This document shows positions 34,888-44,005 of a DNA stretch of 64,000 bases, piece by piece. The DNA lies in NCBI GenBank assembly GCA_902527045.1, contig CABZNL010000001.1:109750-173749 (forward strand), given 5' to 3'. The DNA is from an uncultured Alphaproteobacteria bacterium (lineage in GTDB: Bacteria > Pseudomonadota > Alphaproteobacteria > HIMB59). A program made the translations under genes and the position numbers. The first letter of the stretch is position 1; each line of letters opens with the position of its first letter. Under the pieces are notes generated by a model. That model saw only the letters and a program-made list of their open reading frames with translations. It was not told the DNA's origin and ran no database searches.

Positions 34888-36540
34888 ATGAGTAATTTAA
34901 AGAAAAAAGCAATTGATTTATTCAATGAACAAAAATATGAGAAAAGCTTAAGTATTTTTTTGTCTATTTTAAAAAAAGACCCAAAATCAAAAGACACACT
35001 CTTATTTACCTCTTACAACTATATGCAAATGGGAGATTTTAAGACTGCTATAATTTATTTCGAAATGATAATTCAATTAGATAAAAAACTACCACAGGTA
35101 TTCTATAATATGGGTGTTTGTTTTAATATATTAGGTAAGACTGTTGAAGCAGTTGATAGTTTTAAAAGAGCTATTTCTTTGAAAGAAGATTATTTTGACT
35201 CGTATATTCAACTTGGTCAATTATTTAAAAAACTGAATCTATTGGAAGAAGCAGTTAAAATTTATAAATTAGCACTGCCTAAAGTAAATCAAAAAGACTC
35301 AATTAATGTGAATATTTCAGAGATATATTATTTACAGAGAAACTATCAACTATCAATAAAATATGCTGAAGACGCCTTTGATTTAAATCCCAAAAACTAT
35401 TTTGCAAAAATTAATTTAGCAAATTGTTTAATGGACCAAGGAGAATGTGAAAAGGCTATAATTGAACTTGAGCAAGCTAAAAAAATTAATACTAGTTCCT
35501 CCATGATTTTTAATAATTTAGGTTATGGTTATAAATTATTAAGTAATGATACTGAGGCAATTATAAACTACCAAAAAGCAATTGAAATAAATCCAGAACT
35601 GCATGACGCACACTTTAATTTATCTCATATACAGTTAGCTCAAAATAATTTTAAAGATGGCTGGAAAAATTATGAGTTTCGATTTGGAACACAGAAGAAA
35701 TTTACTAATCAATTGAAAACAACTAAACCTCAATGGGAGGCAGGATACGGATTTGAAACAATATTAATTTGGGGTGAACAAGGGATTGGGGAACAAATTC
35801 TATTTAGCTCTATATTACCTGATGTAATATCTAAATTTAAAAAGGTAATATTATGTGTAGAGGATAAATTAGTAGAAATATTTAAGAAAAAATTTAGCAA
35901 TTTAGAAGTCATTCCACTATCAAAAAAAATAGATGAAAGTAAGTTTAATTATCATTTACCAATTTGTTCACTTGGTAAATTTTTTAGAACGGATTTGAGA
36001 AGTTTTATGATTGGTGAAGAAAAAAAACAGATTAAATTTAATAATCAAATACCAAATAGAAAGCTGAAATGTGCAATCTCATGGAAGAGTTCAAATGAAA
36101 ATTTGAAAAATATTAAATCAATTGCATTAGAAGATTTGAAAGAAATTTTGATAATAGATAAAATTGATTTTTACAACATTCAGTATACTAATGAGGATAA
36201 CGAATTAGAAGCTTTCAAAAAAAAATACAATATAACTATTCACAAGAATAACGAGTTGGATACTTTTAATAATCTTAATGACCTTACTGAATTTATAGAA
36301 ACATGTGATTTTGTAATTACAGTTAGTAATAGTAATGCACATTTGTCAGCTTCTATTGGAAAAACAACATATCTTTTGCTGCCCAAAACTAAAGGTAAGT
36401 TTTGGTACTGGGAAAATGATCTAAATGGCAAGAATGTTTGGTATCCATCTATTATAAAATTTAAACAAAAGACACAAGGTGATTGGTCAGATCCAATTAA
36501 AAATTTAAAGGATAAAATATTAGAGAAATATTTGTCTTAA
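34888..36540 (+). CDS. TPR-repeat protein with C-terminal GT9-like glycosyltransferase domain
   Basis: A 550-residue protein. Residues 1-250 are about seven TPR units (for example YNMGVCFNILGKTVEAVDSFKRAISL, FNNLGYGYKLLSNDTEAIINYQKAIEI). Residues 280-550 form a heptosyltransferase-like (GT9) domain: ILIWGEQGIGEQILFSSILPDVI near the start and FIETCDFVITVSNSNAHLSASIGKTTYLLLPK, then WYWENDLNGKNVWYPSI at the end. This TPR-GT9 build is widespread in alphaproteobacteria and is thought to glycosylate proteins or surface polymers. The 110-bp gap before it is AT-rich and probably holds its promoter. Confidence 0.82.
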   Translation: MSNLKKKAIDLFNEQKYEKSLSIFLSILKKDPKSKDTLLFTSYNYMQMGDFKTAIIYFEMIIQLDKKLPQVFYNMGVCFNILGKTVEAVDSFKRAISLKEDYFDSYIQLGQLFKKLNLLEEAVKIYKLALPKVNQKDSINVNISEIYYLQRNYQLSIKYAEDAFDLNPKNYFAKINLANCLMDQGECEKAIIELEQAKKINTSSSMIFNNLGYGYKLLSNDTEAIINYQKAIEINPELHDAHFNLSHIQLAQNNFKDGWKNYEFRFGTQKKFTNQLKTTKPQWEAGYGFETILIWGEQGIGEQILFSSILPDVISKFKKVILCVEDKLVEIFKKKFSNLEVIPLSKKIDESKFNYHLPICSLGKFFRTDLRSFMIGEEKKQIKFNNQIPNRKLKCAISWKSSNENLKNIKSIALEDLKEILIIDKIDFYNIQYTNEDNELEAFKKKYNITIHKNNELDTFNNLNDLTEFIETCDFVITVSNSNAHLSASIGKTTYLLLPKTKGKFWYWENDLNGKNVWYPSIIKFKQKTQGDWSDPIKNLKDKILEKYLS

Positions 36541-36628
36541 AAAAACAGTGATCATGTATTAGAGTATTTTTTTAAAAACGTGTTTTATAAATTTTTAATA
36601 CACTAAATAAATTATAAAAAAGAAATAA

Positions 36629-37432
36629 ATGTCTTTAGCTTTTGTCTCAACTATGAATAGAAAACTTTATGATGAGTACGGCAAAAGATTTATCAATGAA
36701 TTTATTGAAAATGCTCATGAAGATATAAAATTATTCTTAATATTTGAGGGAAATTGCCCAAATGAAATTATTAATTTAAAGAAGAATTTAATAACAATTC
36801 CCTTAATGAATGCTGAACACAATAAATTTATAAAATTTTTTGGTAATTTATTTGAAGCAAGAGGTTTAAGAGTTCGCTTTTTTGTTGAAAATGGTCAGAA
36901 AAAAATAAATCTTAATGAAGATTACAAGTTTAATGCAGTGAGATTTTCTTTTAAGCCTTTTTCAATACATCAAGTTTTACAGTATTTACCTGATGATTTA
37001 GAGTATTTAATTTGGACTGACGCAGACTTAAGGTGCAAAAAAAATTTTAATTTTAACTCACTTCAAAACTTTCTACCTAACAAAAACGAACTGATGTCAT
37101 ACTTAGGAAGGAGAAATCAGTATTCTGAGTGTGGTTTTTTAGGTTTTAATCTTGAACACAATGAATTCAAAAATTTTATAAATCGGATAATAAAAATTTA
37201 TACCTCCGGCGAAATCTTTTCATTACAAGAATGGCATGACAGTTATATATGGGATCATGTTAGATCAGAATATGAAGGTAAAGAAATAAAGTTTAAAAAT
37301 ATTTCTAATAAGGGCTTTGATCATTACCATCCCTTTATTAATTCAGGGCTTGAAGAATTTTTTGATCACCTGAAAGGTCCAAACAGAAAGAAAGAAGGGG
37401 TGTCACCAGATAAGGATTATTTAGATAAATAG
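36629..37432 (+). CDS. GT-A-like glycosyltransferase with DAD motif
   Basis: A 267-residue protein. PFSIHQVLQYLPDDLEYLIWTDADLRCKKNF contains an aspartate pair (TDAD) in GT-A position, followed by SYLGRRNQYSECGFLGFN and LQEWHDSYIWDHVR. The C-terminal HYHPFINSGLEEFFDHLKGPNRKKEG resembles uncharacterised phage- and island-encoded glycosyltransferase-like proteins. No signal or membrane segment. It lies 33 bp before the next glycan gene. The donor and acceptor are unknown. Confidence 0.6.
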   Translation: MSLAFVSTMNRKLYDEYGKRFINEFIENAHEDIKLFLIFEGNCPNEIINLKKNLITIPLMNAEHNKFIKFFGNLFEARGLRVRFFVENGQKKINLNEDYKFNAVRFSFKPFSIHQVLQYLPDDLEYLIWTDADLRCKKNFNFNSLQNFLPNKNELMSYLGRRNQYSECGFLGFNLEHNEFKNFINRIIKIYTSGEIFSLQEWHDSYIWDHVRSEYEGKEIKFKNISNKGFDHYHPFINSGLEEFFDHLKGPNRKKEGVSPDKDYLDK

Positions 37433-37465
37433 TAAAATGCAACTATTAGGTTCTCATAAAATTTT

Positions 37466-38368
37466 ATGAATATCGGTATTTTTCTTAAATCAGCAAATGA
37501 TTTTTATTTTGAACAAGCACTAATCTACTTTGCTGAGGGAATTAAACAACACGGAGAAAATCCTATTATAACTGATACAGAAACATACCAAGATTGTGAC
37601 ATTAGTATATTCTTTGGATCGTGGAAAAGTTCTAATTTTTTACATCACAAATTAAAAAGAGAAATAGTAAAACAATGCGATAAATTTGTTTGTCTTGAAA
37701 CACCTTTGATTGGGCGACGTGAAGTTAAACCAATTTTTGATGATGACTCTTTTCGAGTGGGTATAAACGGATTTTTGAATAATAGCGGTATTTTTTACAA
37801 AGGTGAGTGCACCTCCGATAGATGGGATTTAATTAGTAAAAAATTTAGTTTAAAGCTTGATGACTGGAACGCTCCAGATCCCAATGCTCCAATCTTGGTG
37901 GCTTTACAGTTACCCCATGATGCATCTTTGCGTGGATGCAATATAATAGAATGGGCATTTAATGTAAGTAAGCAAATTCGCTCGGTCAGTAAAAGAAAAA
38001 TTGTAATTAGAACACCGCAATTAGAAAAAAAGTATGAAAAAAAGTGGATCGATGAACTGATGAATATTGAAAATATATTTTTTCAAACAGGCACCAAAAA
38101 AAATCTAATTCCAACTTTAAAAAGTTGTCACTGCACAATTACATATACGTCTGGTTTGGCTGTTGACTCGCTAATCAATGGATGTCCAACAATTGCATGT
38201 AACGATGGAAATTTTTGTTACGAAGTTTCACAAAATGACCCACTTGAAGTAGAAAACATAAATTATTTTGATAGATTACAATGGATTAGTAACTTATCAT
38301 ACTGCCAATGGGATCTGCTTGAAATAAAAAACGGTAAGTGTTGGGACCATATTAAAAAAATAATTTAA
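37466..38368 (+). CDS. Putative GT-B-like glycan biosynthesis protein
   Basis: A 300-residue protein. TITYTSGLAVDSLINGCPTIACNDGNFCYEVS carries the nucleotide-sugar-type helix and 'NGCPTI' turn of GT-B enzymes. The end, FDRLQWISNLSYCQWDLLEIKNGKCWDHI, is a recurring tail in uncharacterised island proteins. The early part (DCDISIFFGSWK, VKQCDKFVCLETPLIGRR) resembles a Rossmann half. A more distant relative lies at 33723. Last gene of the block before tRNA-Gly. Family not certain. Confidence 0.5.
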   Translation: MNIGIFLKSANDFYFEQALIYFAEGIKQHGENPIITDTETYQDCDISIFFGSWKSSNFLHHKLKREIVKQCDKFVCLETPLIGRREVKPIFDDDSFRVGINGFLNNSGIFYKGECTSDRWDLISKKFSLKLDDWNAPDPNAPILVALQLPHDASLRGCNIIEWAFNVSKQIRSVSKRKIVIRTPQLEKKYEKKWIDELMNIENIFFQTGTKKNLIPTLKSCHCTITYTSGLAVDSLINGCPTIACNDGNFCYEVSQNDPLEVENINYFDRLQWISNLSYCQWDLLEIKNGKCWDHIKKII

Positions 38369-38455
38369 TATTAAGTAAAAATAATTATTATAGAATCATT
38401 AGTACCCTAATTTTTTATTAAGAATATTCCCTCCAATTTGATTAAACAAAATTAA

Positions 38456-38560
38456 GGCGGGACACCTAAGCAAATTGTGTATTATGAGGGAGTAAGGAAT
38501 GGTAATTCTATTGAGGAAGTAGATCTCAACTTAAAACCTAATTTAAAGTTTGTTGATTAA
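38456..38560 (+). pseudogene. Possible short coding remnant beside tRNA-Gly
   Basis: Thirty-four codons without ATG lead to a TAA at 38558. They read GGTPKQIVYYEGVRNGNS and continue IEEVDLNLKPNLKFVD. The composition is more protein-like than the surrounding AT-rich gap, and a GTG at 38477 could start a 27-residue peptide. It may be the 3' end of a lost gene at the island edge, or chance. The rest of the 38369-38574 gap shows nothing else. Confidence 0.25.
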
Positions 38561-38574
38561 ATAATTATGTGTTT

Positions 38575-38649
38575 TGGAGCGGGCGAAGGGATTCGAACCC
38601 TCGACTTCAACCTTGGCAAGGTTGCGCTCTACCCCTGAGCTACGCCCGC
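38575..38649 (-). tRNA. tRNA-Gly (anticodon GCC)
   Basis: A full cloverleaf of 75 nt including an encoded CCA. The acceptor stem is GCGGGCG with CGCCCGC, the D-arm GCTC-AGGGGTA-GAGC, the anticodon stem CAACC/GGTTG with loop TTGCCAA (anticodon GCC), and the T-arm GAGGG-TTCGAAT-CCCTT with one G-T pair. The discriminator base is T. Its 3' end points to the glycosyltransferase block. Confidence 0.97.
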
Positions 38650-38673
38650 TTTTATATGTTATAACGAGATTAT

Positions 38674-38702
38674 TTTATAAACCTCAAATTTAAACCTATC
38701 AA
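38674..38702 (-). promoter_or_regulatory. Sigma-70-type promoter of tRNA-Gly
   Basis: On the minus strand TTGATA (38697-38702) and TATAAA (38674-38679) are separated by exactly 17 bases. The -10 box is 25 bases from the tRNA 5' end, a fitting distance for a tRNA leader. Both boxes match consensus in five of six positions. Confidence 0.75.
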
Positions 38703-38757
38703 GGTAAAAGGTAATTTCGTTTGTTGCAAACAAAGTATTTGATACTATTTCTATATT

Positions 38758-39627
38758 ATGAGTTTCGTAATTGACATTAACCAAGATCAATTTGTAGATG
38801 AGGTAATTGAAAAATCTAAAACGGTACCTGTAATAGTAGATTTTTGGGCACCCTGGTGTGGGCCTTGCAAGCAGTTAACACCATTACTTGAGAAAGTGGT
38901 TAATAAAAAGAATGGAAAAGTAATACTTGCAAAAGTTAATGTTGATGAGAACCAAGAAATATCCTCTCAGTTGAATATCCAGTCAATTCCAACTGTTTAT
39001 GGATTTGTTGATGGTAAACCTATAGATGCCTTTCAAGGTGCACAACCTGAAAGCAAAATAAATGCTATGGTAGATAAAATGATCGAGGCAACACCCGGAA
39101 ATGAAATACCCAAAATTATTGAAGAGGCAGATCAGTTATTTACAGATCAAAAATTTGAAGAGTCTTTAAAACTTTTTGAAGGTCTCGTTGCCATGGATCC
39201 GGGAAACTCAAAGATAATCGCTGGAATGTTGAGGTGTCTACTTCAACTTAATAAATTTGAAGAGGCAAAAGAAATGTTCGAATCATTCGATGATAGCATA
39301 TTAAAAGATGAGGAAATTTTAAAAATAAAGAAACTTCTCGATAAAACTACAGTAAAACAAACTGATTATTCTAGTGAGGAAATATTTGATGAAGTCATCA
39401 AAAAACCACAGGATAAAAATTTAAGATTTAAATTAGCTGAAAGTTATTTGTCAGAGAATGAAACTAAAAAAGGTTTTGACGAGCTTTTGATATTGTATGA
39501 AAAAGACTCAAATTGGAATGATGGTGCTGCTAAGAAAAAACTTTTAGAATATTTTGACCTACTGGGTTTCAATGATCCAAATGTTATAAATGCACGAAAA
39601 AGATTATCTGCGATGATGTTTAAATAA
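38758..39627 (+). CDS. Thioredoxin-domain TPR co-chaperone (YbbN/CnoX-like)
   Basis: A 289-residue protein. Residues 1-110 form a thioredoxin fold with active site WAPWCGPCKQL (C34, C37) and cis-Pro IPTVYGF. Residues 115-289 are helical TPR-like repeats (ADQLFTDQKFEESLKLFEGLVAMDPGNSKI). This is the CnoX/YbbN layout; family members protect substrates from over-oxidation and hand them to GroEL. Unlike E. coli CnoX the CXXC is intact. It abuts the Lon-N gene with a one-base overlap, a common alphaproteobacterial pair. Confidence 0.92.
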   Translation: MSFVIDINQDQFVDEVIEKSKTVPVIVDFWAPWCGPCKQLTPLLEKVVNKKNGKVILAKVNVDENQEISSQLNIQSIPTVYGFVDGKPIDAFQGAQPESKINAMVDKMIEATPGNEIPKIIEEADQLFTDQKFEESLKLFEGLVAMDPGNSKIIAGMLRCLLQLNKFEEAKEMFESFDDSILKDEEILKIKKLLDKTTVKQTDYSSEEIFDEVIKKPQDKNLRFKLAESYLSENETKKGFDELLILYEKDSNWNDGAAKKKLLEYFDLLGFNDPNVINARKRLSAMMFK

Positions 39628-40286
39628 TGGATGAAAATATTAAAAAACTCTTTGGTGTAAATGCTGAGACATTGCCAGACTCAATACCTATCTTTCCTCT
39701 TGACAACGTGCTCCTTCTTCCCTTTGGCAAACTGCCTCTCAATATATTTGAAGAAAGATATATAAAAATGACTTTAGATAGCCTAAAAAGAAACCGAATG
39801 ATCGGCATTATTCAACCTAAAAATAATAACAATGAATTATTTCAAATGGGCTGTATTGGAAAAATCACATCTTATATAGAAACACCTGATTACAGACTCG
39901 TTCTTAATCTAGAGGGTGTTTGCCGTTTTGTCCTTCTTGAAAGAAATCTTACCCCTCATGGGTATTACCAAGCAAAAATTGACTATACAGATTATATTAA
40001 CGATCTTGACAATATGGAACCAAATTTAGATCGTACTAATTTGATACAAAAATATACAAATTTTTTCAAAATGAAGAAGCTAGATATTGATAAAGATATT
40101 TTGGCTGAAACATCAAATTTACAGTTACTTTCAACACTAGCAATGCTTGCTCCATTTAATAAAATTGATAAACAAGCTATTTTAGAGTCACCAAACATAC
40201 TATCCAGAATTAACACTATAAATTCAATTCTAGACTTAAATACTTTTCAAGTTGTAAGCAATACTAACCCTAGCCAGTTAAATTAA
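39627..40286 (+). CDS. Lon N-terminal (substrate-binding) domain protein
   Basis: A 219-residue protein consisting of a Lon N-terminal domain: IPIFPLDNVLLLPFGKLPLNIFEERYIKM and MIGIIQPKNN, GCIGKITSYIETPDYRLVLNLEGVCRF. It has no AAA+ or protease part, as in the alphaproteobacterial 'peptidase S16' family. Proposed as an adaptor or substrate binder. Its 3' end overlaps the convergent hydroxylase by 17 bp. Confidence 0.92.
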   Translation: MDENIKKLFGVNAETLPDSIPIFPLDNVLLLPFGKLPLNIFEERYIKMTLDSLKRNRMIGIIQPKNNNNELFQMGCIGKITSYIETPDYRLVLNLEGVCRFVLLERNLTPHGYYQAKIDYTDYINDLDNMEPNLDRTNLIQKYTNFFKMKKLDIDKDILAETSNLQLLSTLAMLAPFNKIDKQAILESPNILSRINTINSILDLNTFQVVSNTNPSQLN

Positions 40287-41391
40287 TTCTTCCCATTGCT
40301 TGTTTAATAAATAGACTTCTTGCAGCTTTAAAATTTCGAAGACCCTCATATCCCAGTTTAATTATTTTCTTATTGATCGGACTTTGATTTTCATACAAAA
40401 AATTTATAAAAGATGTGAAACCCATATAAACCGAGCTATCAATGATCCTTCTGGAATAATATAGCGAGTTTAATATTTTACTATTAGCACTATATTGTTC
40501 TGTTAAATTACATAGAGTTTGAATATCTTTTACCCCTAAGTTCCATCCCTGTCCGGCGACCGGATGAATAGACTTCAGTGTGTCACCAATGTAAATATAA
40601 CTTTTATTATATTTTTTTAAGTGGGGAGTCACAGGAAACTTATGTATGGTTTTATCAAAAACTATTTTTCCATGAGAATTATAAAAATGTTTATTAATTA
40701 AAGTAAATATTTGTTGATTTGTTATTTTTTTGTTAGTTGAGTATATGAATGTTGATTTTGTTTTGTTTATTGATGGGCAGGGTAAAACTGCTAAAGGGCC
40801 CTCTTTGTTAAACATTTCATAAGCAGTATTTTCATGATCAAAATTATGAGTAAAAAAACCCACGTAAGAAAAATAACCTTTATCAAAAACAATGCTTTTA
40901 TGTCTTGAATTTGCGTTTATATCTTTGCCAACACTGATGATGATTTTTTTAAAATAATAAGAGTTTTTATCAATTTGTATTGCATTATCAGTACATAGAT
41001 GCTCTGTATTTATGTTAACACTTGTTTTTAAAATATTTAGATTTTTTAATCTTTTTCTAACTATTTTAAGCATTTCTGTATTAAATATAACATTGCCCAT
41101 TGGCTCACCCTGATTAGAGAAAATAAGTGGCAAAGAATTAATATAATCTTTTATTATTATCTTATTAATTGATTGAGGCTGAGATTTTAAATTATCCCAA
41201 ACACCTAATTGCTCTAAGAATTGCCTAGAATTTGCATTTACAGCAAGAGTTCGCTGATCTAAAGGAATATCTTTTTTTTTATCAATAACTAAAACTTTAA
41301 AATTCTTTTTGTGTAAAGCTAATCCAGCAAGGGCACCAATGAGGCCTCCACCAACTATTAAAAAATCATATTTAAATATTTTATTTTTCAT
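40270..41391 (-). CDS. UbiH/UbiF/VisC-family FAD-dependent hydroxylase
   Basis: A 373-residue flavoprotein monooxygenase. The FAD fold is FLIVGGGLIGALAGLAL near residues 10-25. The ring-hydroxylase signature near 270-300 is YIYIGDTLKSIHPVAGQGWNLGVKD (GDAAH.IHP.aGQGxNLG in the family). The 'DG' motif region is weak. Such enzymes add hydroxyl groups in ubiquinone biosynthesis. Which ring carbon is modified cannot be decided. Divergent from ftsK with a 27-bp gap. Confidence 0.9.
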   Translation of the reverse strand: MKNKIFKYDFLIVGGGLIGALAGLALHKKNFKVLVIDKKKDIPLDQRTLAVNANSRQFLEQLGVWDNLKSQPQSINKIIIKDYINSLPLIFSNQGEPMGNVIFNTEMLKIVRKRLKNLNILKTSVNINTEHLCTDNAIQIDKNSYYFKKIIISVGKDINANSRHKSIVFDKGYFSYVGFFTHNFDHENTAYEMFNKEGPLAVLPCPSINKTKSTFIYSTNKKITNQQIFTLINKHFYNSHGKIVFDKTIHKFPVTPHLKKYNKSYIYIGDTLKSIHPVAGQGWNLGVKDIQTLCNLTEQYSANSKILNSLYYSRRIIDSSVYMGFTSFINFLYENQSPINKKIIKLGYEGLRNFKAARSLFIKQAMGRINLTG

Positions 41392-41418
41392 TAAGACGCT
41401 TATATTTAACTTAAATTA

Positions 41419-43491
41419 ATGAAAAGTAACTATATTCCTGATGTATTGAAAGAAAAATTCGCATTTTTTATAAAATATTTATACGGGATTTTTCTTATAC
41501 TAGTTTCTATTTTATCAGCATTAGCATTATTCTCTTTTGATATAAATGATAACTCTTTTTTAACTAGCACTAACAATACCACACAAAATCTTTTAGGAAA
41601 TTTTGGATCCTATTATGCAAGTTTCATTTTTTATACTTTTGGTATTATGGGATATCTTATTATTTTATTCTTTTTAATTTATTCCCTGTTAATTTTTTTG
41701 AACAGTATCCCAAAATATATATTTATTAGATTACTAATTTTCTTCATAAGTTTGATATTATTACCTCAAACGTTTTTACAACTTAATTTTGAGCTAAAAT
41801 TTATTGACTCATTAGAGAGTTGGGGCATATTTTCTGAAATACTTTACTCTTTTTATAACATTAATTACTTAAGTCATTTTCTAACTTTTGTTGGATTTAT
41901 GCTCTTTGTATTATCACAAAATATTTTCTTTTTATTTAAATTACCTAAGTTAAGTCTTATAAAAATATTTAGTACAAGTAATCAAGGTTACTCTGAGACT
42001 AAAATTAAAAAAGATCCAATAATTGATAATATTGTTTTAAACTCTAATGAAACCGAAGTTGATGACAATAATCATATAGATGAAAAGAATAAAAATATAA
42101 ACTCTACTTATTTTTCGCCTTCTCTTGAAATTCTAGAAACTAAGGATGGTCTATCACGGGAGAAAACAGATAATGAAAAAATTAAAACTAACTCTGACCT
42201 TCTGGAGAAAGTTTTTGAAGATTTTAATATTGATATTCAGGTTATAAATGTAAGGCTTGGGCCAGTTGTTACATTATTTGAGATAATTCCTGCAGCTGGA
42301 ATAAAAATTAACACAATAATCAATTTAGCTGACGATATATCAAGAAGTATGGGTGTTGGGGCTGTAAGAATCTCTCAAATCTTTGGAACACAATATTTAG
42401 GTGTAGAGGTCCCAAATGAACAACGTGAAATAGTAACAATAAAAGAGCTTTTAAGTGACAGGAATTTTAAAAATACTTCGCTTAAAATCCCCCTTTGTAT
42501 TGGAAAAGACATCTCTGGCAAAATAGAAGTAGTTGACTTAAGCAAAACACCTCACCTTTTAGTTGCAGGCACAACAGGTTCTGGAAAATCTGTCTTTATA
42601 AACACATTATTAGCTAGCTTACTCTATAAATTTTCTCCAGATGATTTAAGATTAATTTTGATTGATCCCAAAATGTTAGAGTTGAGTGTCTATAATGATA
42701 TAGCACATTTATTAACACCTGTCGTGACTGAGCCAAAAAAAGCTATTCTTGCATTAAAATGGGTATGTAGAGAAATGGAGAGAAGATATTCTCTCATGAA
42801 CGAAGAAAACACTCGTAGTCTTGAAGGATACAATCAAAAATCAATGGAAAAATTACCATACATAGTTGTATTCATTGACGAGATGGCAGACTTAATGATG
42901 ACTGCAGGCAAGGAAGTTGAGCACTATGTTCAAAGGTTAGCACAAATGGCGAGGGCTTGTGGTATACACTTAGTTATGGCTACACAAAGACCAAGTGTGG
43001 ACATAATAACTGGGAGTATAAAAGCTAATTTTCCATCCAGGATCAGTTTTCAAGTGGCAAGTAAATATGATAGCAGAACTGTTCTTGGAGAGAGTGGAGC
43101 AGAGCAATTACTCGGGAATGGAGATATGTTAATGTCAAAAAATGGGGGTAATCTGATTCGATATCAATCTGCATTTATATCTGATAACGAAGTAAATAAG
43201 CTTATTAAAGAAATTAAAAAGTCTCAGGAAGTAAAATATCTTGATGAATTAGATGAGATAATAAAAAACAATGATGAAAATTTTGATGCACTTAGTGAAG
43301 AAGACGAAGCTTTGATATCGAAAGCTATTGATTTAATAAAAACAACAAATAGGGCCTCAACAAGCTATCTGCAGAGAAATTTTCAGATTGGCTATAATAA
43401 AGCTGCAAGAATTATGGAGGCTCTTGAGCAGAGAGGAGTTGTTTCGCAGCCAAACCATACTGGTAAAAGGGAGATCTTAATCAATACATAA
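41419..43491 (+). CDS. ftsK: DNA translocase FtsK (short form)
   Basis: A 690-residue protein: four membrane helices in residues 14-180, a short linker (about 185-250), and the motor. The motor has GPVVTLFEIIPAAGIKI, Walker A AGTTGSGKSVFINT, Walker B YIVVFIDEMADLMM and ATQRPSVDIITGSIKANFPSRISFQV. The C-terminal gamma winged helix (STSYLQRNFQIGYNKAARIMEALEQRGVVSQ) binds KOPS. It couples cell division to chromosome dimer resolution. The linker is much shorter than in E. coli (1329 aa). Confidence 0.97.
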   Translation: MKSNYIPDVLKEKFAFFIKYLYGIFLILVSILSALALFSFDINDNSFLTSTNNTTQNLLGNFGSYYASFIFYTFGIMGYLIILFFLIYSLLIFLNSIPKYIFIRLLIFFISLILLPQTFLQLNFELKFIDSLESWGIFSEILYSFYNINYLSHFLTFVGFMLFVLSQNIFFLFKLPKLSLIKIFSTSNQGYSETKIKKDPIIDNIVLNSNETEVDDNNHIDEKNKNINSTYFSPSLEILETKDGLSREKTDNEKIKTNSDLLEKVFEDFNIDIQVINVRLGPVVTLFEIIPAAGIKINTIINLADDISRSMGVGAVRISQIFGTQYLGVEVPNEQREIVTIKELLSDRNFKNTSLKIPLCIGKDISGKIEVVDLSKTPHLLVAGTTGSGKSVFINTLLASLLYKFSPDDLRLILIDPKMLELSVYNDIAHLLTPVVTEPKKAILALKWVCREMERRYSLMNEENTRSLEGYNQKSMEKLPYIVVFIDEMADLMMTAGKEVEHYVQRLAQMARACGIHLVMATQRPSVDIITGSIKANFPSRISFQVASKYDSRTVLGESGAEQLLGNGDMLMSKNGGNLIRYQSAFISDNEVNKLIKEIKKSQEVKYLDELDEIIKNNDENFDALSEEDEALISKAIDLIKTTNRASTSYLQRNFQIGYNKAARIMEALEQRGVVSQPNHTGKREILINT

Positions 43492-44004
43492 TTTCAAAAT
43501 ACCTGATTTTGATGAGAAATTTAGATCAAAGCCTATATCTTCTGCCAACTGGTTTTTTAAATTCGTTAAATGAGTATCTAACTTATTAAAAAAAATATCT
43601 TTATCATTTGGCCATATATTTTTTATAAGTTCAATTTTTTCTATACCATTTGAATTTATTAATAAATTACTAAGTATCATATTTTGGATTTCACTTAGAA
43701 ATATACTTTTTTTTCCTTTTTTCATTATTTGCTTATAGGGATAATAATCATAGTTTTTTATATTAATATTTTTATTTGAGATGAGGTCGAATATTTTTTC
43801 AAAAATATCATTAAAGTTTTTGGGTATTTTAAATTTAAGTATATCTCGATCTAATTGACAAATTAAAAAATTTTCTTCAAAGGTAAAATTTAGCCCAAAA
43901 AAAAATTTATTTGAATATTCATTTTCTAATAAAAGTTTTTTTTGCCGAAATAAACTAATAAGCTTTTCTTTAAAAAATTTATCTTCACATTTTATTGATA
44001 GCAT
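43477..44004 (-). CDS. Winged-helix (Trans_reg_C-like) protein of unknown function
   Basis: A 175-residue protein. Residues about 95-175 (KSIFLSEIQNMILSNLLINSNGIEKIELIKNIWPNDKDI and LDTHLTNLKNQLAEDIGFD) fit an OmpR-type winged helix with the usual LT..E...L..L..... W......vd.hi..LR.Kl pattern, here diverged. Residues 1-90 are not a canonical receiver domain (no phospho-Asp set I can align). The 3' end overlaps ftsK by 15 bp. It may be a small DNA-binding protein kept near ftsK in alphaproteobacteria; the specificity is unknown. Confidence 0.5.
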   Translation of the reverse strand: MLSIKCEDKFFKEKLISLFRQKKLLLENEYSNKFFFGLNFTFEENFLICQLDRDILKFKIPKNFNDIFEKIFDLISNKNINIKNYDYYPYKQIMKKGKKSIFLSEIQNMILSNLLINSNGIEKIELIKNIWPNDKDIFFNKLDTHLTNLKNQLAEDIGFDLNFSSKSGILKLCID

Positions 44005-44005
44005 A

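Noticed and set aside
38575..38649. Search for an att-type direct repeat of the tRNA-Gly 3' end around 32.9 kb
   Set aside because: I saw no copy of the T-arm/acceptor sequence near the other edge of the glycan block, and there is no integrase, so an integrated element cannot be claimed.
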